DNA of 7,819 bases, taken from Betaproteobacteria bacterium. Its GTDB lineage: Bacteria; Pseudomonadota; Gammaproteobacteria; Burkholderiales; Thiobacillaceae. The DNA lies in NCBI GenBank assembly GCA_020049245.1, contig JAIFLB010000203.1, positions 1 through 7,819 of the forward strand. Direction: 5' to 3'. The position numbers and the translations under genes were made by a program. Below are positions 5,201-7,819 of the stretch, in pieces. A model generated the notes under the pieces. It was not told the origin of the DNA. It saw only the letters and a program-made list of their open reading frames with translations, and searched no databases. Numbering within the stretch: position 1 is the stretch's first letter; each line of letters starts with the position of its first letter.

Positions 5201-7819
5201 GACGCACGACCACCTATGCCTACGACGAACTCAACCGGCGCGTGCGAACCACCTTCCCAGACAGCAGCTTCGAACAACTCATCCTGACTCCGGGTGGCGC
5301 GGTCACGGCCTCAATCAACCCGCGCGGACATCGCACCGACTTTAGCTACGACGCAGCGGGTCGCCTGACGACGTGGACCTTGCCCGCTGTAGTGGACGGC
5401 ACCAGCGGCATATCGGTACGGCCGCAGACAACCCGCACGCTTAACGCCGTAGGCGCGCCGACCGCCGTGACCGACTCGAATGGCCGGATCACGACATTCC
5501 AGTACGACGCGACGGGGCGGATGAACCGGGTCACGTTACCCGACGGCAGCACACAGCAACGTGGCTACGATGCGTTGGGCCGTCTGGTCCATCTGGTCAA
5601 CGAAGACGGTCAGAGCACAGATATGACGTATGACGCGCTCGGTCGATTGGTCGCCCAATCGGGACTCGGCGGGCACGCTAGCTACTCGTATGACGAGGGC
5701 GGTAACCTGCTGACCCAAACCGACGCACTCGGTCGTGTCACGCACTTTCGCTATGACCTGCTCGGTCGCCTGATTGAACGACGATATCCCGGCGGAGAGA
5801 CCGAGGCTTACGCTTACGACGCCGTCGGCAACCTGATATCGCGCATCGATGCGAATGGCAGGGCGACGACCCTCACCAGTGACGAGATGAATCGCGTGGT
5901 GCTGGTCTCACCGGTTGGCGCTGCGCCAATCAGTTACGCCTACAACACCGATGGACGCCGTGCCAGCGCCACTGACGCACGTGGCACCACCAGCTATAGC
6001 TACGATGCGCGCGGCCTGCTCGCATCTGTCTCTTTGCCCGACGGCCCAAGTCTCAGCTATGGTTACGACGCCAATGGCAACATCACCTCACTGGCCACGC
6101 CGGCGGCGACCATTGGCTACAGCTACGACGCCTTGAACCGCATGACCGCTGTCACAGCGCCGGAGGGGACGACAACCGATGCTTTCGATCTTGTCGGCAA
6201 TCGCGTGCGGCGCGCTGCGGCCAATGGAACCCGCACCGACATGACGTTTGACTCGCGCAATCGTCCGATCATGATCGCGCACAAGGATGCTTCCGACGCC
6301 GTTCTGGCTTCGTTCGCGAACACATACTCCGGCGCAGGCAGGCGCACGCGCACGGTCGAGGGAGATGGCGGCTCAGAGGACTTCGGTTTTGACAGCATGG
6401 GGCGCCTGGCCTCACACACGCGCAGCGGCGCCAACGCCTTTGCCCATACCTATGCCTACGACGCGGTTGGCAACCGTACGCAACGCGTTCGTGACGGCGC
6501 GCCGACGAATTATTCCTACGATGTCAATGATCGGCTGCTTGCCGAAGGCGGCAACAGCTACGCCTATGACGCCAATGGCAACCTGGTTTTGCGCAGCAAC
6601 GGCGCTGGCACGACGCAATATGGCTACGACGCGTTCAACCGCATGGTGACGGTTGCCGCCCCTGCCGGCATGACTCAGTACGAATACGACGTCGATGGCG
6701 GGCAAGCTTCCGTTGGCCGTGCCTTCGGTGTAACGCGTCAGTTGGTCGCTCATCAGCACCCGTCTGGCTTGTCGCAAGTCGTCGAGGAACGCGACGGCGC
6801 GAACGCGCTGACCGCCAGCTATACGGTGGCACGCGAAGCGCTCGCATCAGTACGCGGCGGCGCAAGCGCTTTCTACCTGCGCGACGCGCTAGGCAGTGTG
6901 CGCGGACTTGCCAACGGCACAGGTAAGCTCACCGACAGCTACCAGTTTGATGGCTACGGTAACCAGACCTCGAGCGCCGGTGCCACAGTCAATCCACTGC
7001 GCTTCGCTGGTGAACACTTCGATGCCGAATCCGGCTTCTACCAGTTGCGCGCCCGACAACTCGATTCAACGGTCGGCCGCTTCACGACGCGTGATCCATC
7101 CCCGGGCCGGCAGACGCGGCCAACATCGCTGCACCGCTACCAATACGCCGATGGCGACCCAGTCAACTTTAGCGACCCCACCGGACGGGAAACAACGCTC
7201 GCGCAACAGGTTTTCGCCTTTGGCCTCAACCACTTAACCGATGCCTATGACTTTTACAAGAAAGCGAAGGTGGCTTGTCAGGCGACGGGGAAGTTGCGTC
7301 AAGCTCAATTCGTGGTTGGCTTGCTTGGCATCGTTGGCGCTGCAACAACCCTGCAAGACATCAACTTCAGCAAAACCTCCGAGAAATCCACGGGGTTTGC
7401 CGCATCTGGGGGCGCGTCGCTCTTGAAGCTTGACTTTGGTGATAGTGGTGCTGGACAACATTTGAAGAAATTCGCGCTGAACGTTGTCGCCGGCGGCGGC
7501 AAAGCCGGGCTGCAGATGGTGTTCGAGCAGAAAAATCATTCGGTCCTCGAAGTTCAGGCCGTCGGCCCTCCTCCTGAAGTACAGTTCTCGGCTGGCCTCA
7601 CGGGCGGGAAAACGCTTGAAAAGTTCGGGCTATGTGGAGCGGAAACTGGCGAAGTGTTGATTGAAGCCAATTTGAAAGTAAGTACGTCCACGGGGGATAA
7701 AGACGGCTTGGTGGCTCTGGGTGCCGGGAGCATCGATCTGAAGGCTGAACTGTTCGGTGGTGCATTCTCGTACGGATTCCCGCTGGTCGCGAGAGAGTAC
7801 GGGACAGGTGGGAAGAAAG
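1858..7819 (+). CDS. Main part of giant RHS/YD-repeat protein with PASTA and Ig modules (3' partial)
   Basis: This frame has no stop from 1822 to the right edge, so the C-terminus is missing. In order it holds a propeller-exit segment, the second half of a cadherin-like domain, an Ig-like domain, two PASTA domains, a BIG2-type domain, another Ig-like domain, the RHS shell opening (SVTRTYDSRD...GDFGIGW), about 30 YD repeats, an RHS core ending in NFSDPTGRE, and an unrecognised tip. GTG 1858 is the first possible start in this frame, but I see no Shine-Dalgarno sequence before it and the first ATG is only at 2509. An independent start is therefore unlikely and the coordinate is nominal. RHS proteins are known to fold into a cocoon around a C-terminal effector, and many act in contact-dependent competition. 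Here the stalk modules point to a secreted, surface-displayed form and not a VgrG/PAAR-linked one, but the N-terminus is unseen. It is a pseudogene or assembly-broken form if the frame change at 1851-1863 is real. Confidence 0.88.
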   Translation, partial: MGADFATECANLEGPTTLRGGGSNNWLPGPKAFPHVQYRSTAIDGNARVLHDTKVSRIFRTPEQQGTVRDPRLAQATSFTYAASDGAATSAPATVIIDIVPDNRPPVFTSTPPKSLLQAFAPNPPGGLVTHYYDLAAVDPDPGDTITFSIKSAPIHVTLISPARIRFEPTCGSYGYPCDWGWTTVIVTATDSRGGSTDQIFIVNLTTAAVTVPNVVGMLFDAASTVLIAQNLQGVKWVESFSAQPVGTVLAQEAIAGAVVGRLDDIRLTVSKGPEPFTTPFLVGQQLAPTNALLTNAGLTVNVVSVSSTTIPVGQIMTQTPVAGTELLPGAAQSVDLTVSAGGPLPAPIASIVLEPGPGPLLRLAGDELPYKAVAILTDGTSSDVTLSAVWESSQTSAATVNTVGIAKAIANGTTTISASRDGKTGQGTLNVASGVLGDNTPPTAAITSPVDGGAVTSPTAIVGTASDTNFLRYELAYALAGDENYTLIAEGTTAVANDTLGTFDPTVLLNGQYSLRLTVYDRSENVSTIEQTMVVEGNRKIGLFALSYTDLALPSAGVPVSVTRTYDSRDKSLGDFGIGWRLGVQTLKLQTNRVLGTGWLRTVSGPTVSLSPTSEHRISLTLSDGTVEQFDLQLTPMSRIGALDATRVTSLVPRAGTLGTLEYLGDPDLLVIDAGATTVLVDYFTLDTFDPKLFRYTSLDGQKIEIHRLEGVKKVIDRNGNTVTFGSEGIVHSSGRSIRFVRDAKGRIAQIIDPNGNANSYAYDTNGNLSSHIAATGAASSYKYDRHHNLIEVVDPSGLGGVRSEFDEQGRLTAVIDAAGHRVAFTHVPGAVEEVITDRRGNLMRLQADDDGNVVRQEAAVTINGSLVTAVTLKTYDTQGNETSVVDPDGRRSGGSYDGVLPLTQVIDPAGLNLTTSFAYNAKRDPTRLTNASGQNYDYSYDAAGNLTGATNPLNGTTTSTANAQGLTTERIDALGNRTTLGYDAYGHLTREDVFEGAATLLRRTDHAYDSNGNRIRSTLFRTIGGTLTPLATDYGYDAANRLVSVRDAAGGTARIEYDAAGRVTSQIDALGRRTTTGYDSLGRAQRTTYPDGSFQTRDHDANGNIVQETDRAGRTTTYAYDELNRRVRTTFPDSSFEQLILTPGGAVTASINPRGHRTDFSYDAAGRLTTWTLPAVVDGTSGISVRPQTTRTLNAVGAPTAVTDSNGRITTFQYDATGRMNRVTLPDGSTQQRGYDALGRLVHLVNEDGQSTDMTYDALGRLVAQSGLGGHASYSYDEGGNLLTQTDALGRVTHFRYDLLGRLIERRYPGGETEAYAYDAVGNLISRIDANGRATTLTSDEMNRVVLVSPVGAAPISYAYNTDGRRASATDARGTTSYSYDARGLLASVSLPDGPSLSYGYDANGNITSLATPAATIGYSYDALNRMTAVTAPEGTTTDAFDLVGNRVRRAAANGTRTDMTFDSRNRPIMIAHKDASDAVLASFANTYSGAGRRTRTVEGDGGSEDFGFDSMGRLASHTRSGANAFAHTYAYDAVGNRTQRVRDGAPTNYSYDVNDRLLAEGGNSYAYDANGNLVLRSNGAGTTQYGYDAFNRMVTVAAPAGMTQYEYDVDGGQASVGRAFGVTRQLVAHQHPSGLSQVVEERDGANALTASYTVAREALASVRGGASAFYLRDALGSVRGLANGTGKLTDSYQFDGYGNQTSSAGATVNPLRFAGEHFDAESGFYQLRARQLDSTVGRFTTRDPSPGRQTRPTSLHRYQYADGDPVNFSDPTGRETTLAQQVFAFGLNHLTDAYDFYKKAKVACQATGKLRQAQFVVGLLGIVGAATTLQDINFSKTSEKSTGFAASGGASLLKLDFGDSGAGQHLKKFALNVVAGGGKAGLQMVFEQKNHSVLEVQAVGPPPEVQFSAGLTGGKTLEKFGLCGAETGEVLIEANLKVSTSTGDKDGLVALGAGSIDLKAELFGGAFSYGFPLVAREYGTGGKK
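1864..2088 (+). other. Propeller-exit segment with NNWLPGPKAFPHVQY motif
   Basis: This stretch follows the last calcium loop and reads ADFATECANLEG, a Gly-rich turn, then NNWLPGPKAFPHVQY (1927-1971), TAIDGNARV and IFRTPEQQGT. From memory it resembles the Trp/Pro-rich segment that closes FG-GAP propellers in other large surface proteins, where a 'W..R.IWNQ.xYxVTN' type sequence precedes the next Ig domain. That likeness is by eye only. Cys codon 1882 may pair with the Cys at 1857 just upstream of the frame break. Confidence 0.5.
2089..2175 (+). other. Second half of the cadherin/VCBS-like domain
   Basis: SFTYAASDGAATSAPATV followed by IIDIVPDNRPP is the textbook end of a bacterial cadherin-like/VCBS domain: an 'FTYxASDG' strand, a 'TVxIxV' strand, then an 'N.PP' linker. 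It has no first half next to it, while the half at 243-431 has no end. Together they make one complete domain with the propeller inserted between its strands. Confidence 0.75.
2167..2472 (+). other. Ig-like/cadherin-like domain
   Basis: The domain starts at RPPVFTSTPPKS, carries the DPDPGDTITFSI strand-turn typical of putative-Ig domains, and ends with WTTVIVTATDSRGGSTDQIF then IVNL. A Cys pair at codons 2368 and 2389 (CGSYGYPC) probably forms a short disulfide-bonded loop, which fits an extracytoplasmic location. It joins directly to the first PASTA domain. Confidence 0.7.
2491..2676 (+). other. PASTA domain 1
   Basis: The domain begins VPNVVGMLFDAAS, continues with the helix-type stretch TVLIAQNLQ, then SAQPVGTVLAQEAIAG, and ends RLTVSKG. 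This is the canonical PASTA layout (VPxVvG, amphipathic helix, 'GxVxxQ.P..G', 'vxLtVSkG'). PASTA domains are best known from penicillin-binding proteins and Ser/Thr kinases, where they contact peptidoglycan. In large surface proteins they may serve as spacers or wall-binding modules. The GLxV motif usually found mid-domain is altered (LQGVKWV). Confidence 0.85.
2689..2886 (+). other. PASTA domain 2
   Basis: This is a second tandem copy: TTPFLVGQQLAPTN opens in place of 'VPxVVG', followed by ALLTNAGLTVNVVSV (the usual helix and 'aGLxV' strand), then IPVGQIMTQTPVAGTELLPG and VDLTVSAGG. It is closer to the family consensus than the first copy in its second half. No kinase or transpeptidase domain is present, so the pair acts as an accessory binding or spacer unit within the stalk. 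Confidence 0.87.
2902..3153 (+). other. Bacterial Ig-like domain, group 2 (BIG2) type
   Basis: IASIVLEPGPGP opens the domain. It is followed by LPYKAVAILTDGTSSDVT, then AVWESSQTSAATVN, GIAKAIANGTTTISAS and GTLNV. The 'lxAxatdGtsxdvt..vtWsSsnxsvAtVs..G.vtavaxGtatItA' progression is the BIG2 consensus. Such domains are common stalk elements of bacterial adhesins such as intimin and invasin. Confidence 0.85.
3172..3471 (+). other. Ig-like domain preceding the RHS shell
   Basis: DNTPPTAAITSPVDGGAVTS is the typical opening of a BIG-type domain that carries an 'ItsP.dGa.v' motif. It continues with IVGTASDTNFLRYELAYA, then NGQYSLRLTVYDRSENVS and MVVEG. In many giant RHS proteins a domain of this type sits directly before the shell, and here it runs on without a linker into the next segment. 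Confidence 0.72.
3472..4080 (+). other. Start of RHS shell (N-terminal plug/opening segment)
   Basis: NRKIGLFALSYTDLALPSAG, then SVTRTYDSRD and GDFGIGWRLG is the conserved entry to RHS shells ('G.f.lsytDl.vp..G.pv.vtRtYdSr....GdFG.GW'). It is followed by LQTNRVLGTGWLR, the strand-rich LTLSDGTVEQFDLQLTP, and a YFTLDTFDPKLFRYTSLDGQ segment. In known RHS proteins this region starts the spiral of beta-strands and closes one end of the cocoon. Structure is inferred from family knowledge. Confidence 0.82.
4081..6702 (+). repeat. YD/RHS repeat array (about 30 repeats)
   Basis: About 30 [YF]Dxx[GN][RN]-type repeats are visible. Examples are YDTNGN (4150), YDAAGN (4681), YDAAGR (5347), YDATGR (5503), YDALGR (5566 and 5629 onward), YDLLGR (5752), YDAVGN (5815), YDANGN (6064), YDALNR (6124), FDSMGR (6388), YDANGN (6565) and YDAFNR (6625). 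The period is close to 60-63 bases (20-21 residues) in the best stretches (5503-5815, 6001-6247) and looser at 4280-4480, where a 70-residue stretch has only degenerate copies such as DDDGN. YD repeats build the beta-strand shell that encloses the C-terminal cargo. No cysteine occurs anywhere in the array. Confidence 0.93.
6703..6870 (+). other. Junction between YD repeats and RHS core
   Basis: GVTRQLVAHQHPSGLSQVVE followed by ERDGANALTASYTVAREALA and SVRGG corresponds to the usual segment between the last YD repeat and the core domain in large RHS proteins, where 'GVTtrYLVD.n.p..QVLEE...' is typical. The start (GGQASVGRAF) departs from the common 'DGxRvxrt' form and the YLVD block reads QLVAH. 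The frame stays open, and I could not find an alternative frame that restores the consensus, so simple divergence is preferred. Confidence 0.6.
6871..7188 (+). other. RHS core (repeat-associated core) domain
   Basis: FYLRDALGSVRGLANGTGKL, YQFDGYGNQTSSAG, NPLRFAGEHFDAESGFYQLR, ARQLDSTVGRFTTRDPSPG and LHRYQYADGDPVNFSDPTGR give the complete hallmark string of the RHS core: 'D.LGSvr.l.d..G......YDaYG', 'n...f.Ge..D.etGLYyLRaR.Yd...GRF.s.DP', 'yxYa.nnPvn..DPtG'. This element forms the end of the cocoon. The DPxG motif (7174-7185) marks the border of the variable C-terminal tip, where known RHS toxins are cleaved by the shell itself. The residue after DPTG is Arg, where many cleaving members have a hydrophobic residue. 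Confidence 0.93.
7189..7819 (+). other. Variable C-terminal tip, unrecognised domain (3' partial)
   Basis: At least 210 residues follow DPTGR and run off the window. The first part is helical-looking (TLAQQVFAFGLNHLTDAYDF, then YKKAKVACQATGKLRQ) and leads to a short Gly-rich hydrophobic stretch, FVVGLLGIVGAA (7309-7344). The second part is Gly-rich and alternates polar with apolar residues (EVLIEANLKVSTST, GLVALGAGSIDLKAELFGG), suggesting beta-strands. Two Cys lie at 7276 and 7633. I see no HNH, HxH, ADP-ribosyltransferase, deaminase or papain-type signature. By position it should be the delivered effector of a polymorphic toxin, but that is inference. Hand-counted GC is about 55% here against about 67% in sampled lines of the YD array, as is common for exchanged RHS tips. 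Confidence 0.6.

Noticed and set aside
4510..5277. Minus-strand ORF of 255 codons opposite YD repeats
   Set aside because: The plus strand has regular YD repeats. The minus product is Arg/Val/Gly-rich and mirrors the repeat codons.
4081..6702. CRISPR array or satellite DNA, suggested by the ~63-base period
   Set aside because: The periodicity is at protein level (YDxxGR every 20-21 residues) with varying DNA sequence and no identical repeats separated by unique spacers.
6697..6765. A compensating double frameshift at the YD/core junction, suggested by the odd GGQASVGRAF stretch
   Set aside because: The frame +2 alternative hits a TAA within this stretch and frame +3 gives no consensus, while the existing frame recovers GVTRQLV and GLSQVVEE. 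Divergence is the better reading.
7189..7819. Known toxin folds (HNH/GHH nuclease, deaminase, ADP-ribosyltransferase) in the tip
   Set aside because: No matching catalytic motif is visible in the 210 residues present. The decisive part could still lie beyond the window.

Overview
The whole 7.8 kb window appears to be one gene, read on the + strand and cut at both ends. It encodes a giant, modular, exported RHS/YD-repeat protein. The upstream reading frame (codons starting at position 3) is open from the left edge to a stop at 2271-2273. The downstream frame (codons starting at position 1 of each 60-base line) is open from 1822 to the right edge, 1999 codons without a stop. A one-base frame change at about 1851-1863 separates them. 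Dropping one base there gives a continuous reading of about 2605 codons with neither the true start nor the true stop in view. No intergenic stretch, promoter, terminator, RNA gene, mobile element or CRISPR array was seen. All sizeable minus-strand ORFs look like shadows of this GC-rich coding sequence.

Order of modules: a putative-Ig (He_PIG-like) domain (3-224); the first half of a cadherin/VCBS-like domain (243-431); an FG-GAP calcium-motif propeller with seven Asp-rich loops (504-1841); the frame break; a Trp/Pro-rich propeller-exit segment (1864-2088); the second half of the cadherin-like domain (2089-2175); another Ig-like domain (2167-2472); two PASTA domains (2491-2676, 2689-2886); a bacterial Ig-like group 2 domain (2902-3153); a further Ig-like domain (3172-3471); the opening of the RHS shell (3472-4080); about 30 YD repeats (4081-6702); the RHS core/hyperconserved domain ending in DPTGR (6871-7188); and a polymorphic C-terminal tip of at least 210 residues with no family I recognise (7189-7819).

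The window suggests a Gram-negative, high-GC bacterium. A betaproteobacterium of the Burkholderiales type would fit this architecture, but that is a guess from protein style and not shown by the sequence. The expected logic is a long N-terminal stalk of Ig, propeller and PASTA modules that displays an RHS cocoon, which encloses and delivers the C-terminal tip. If the tip is a toxin, an immunity gene would be expected just beyond the right edge.

The points most worth checking are the frame break, which falls inside one structural domain, the nesting of the propeller within the cadherin-like domain, and the unrecognised lower-GC tip.
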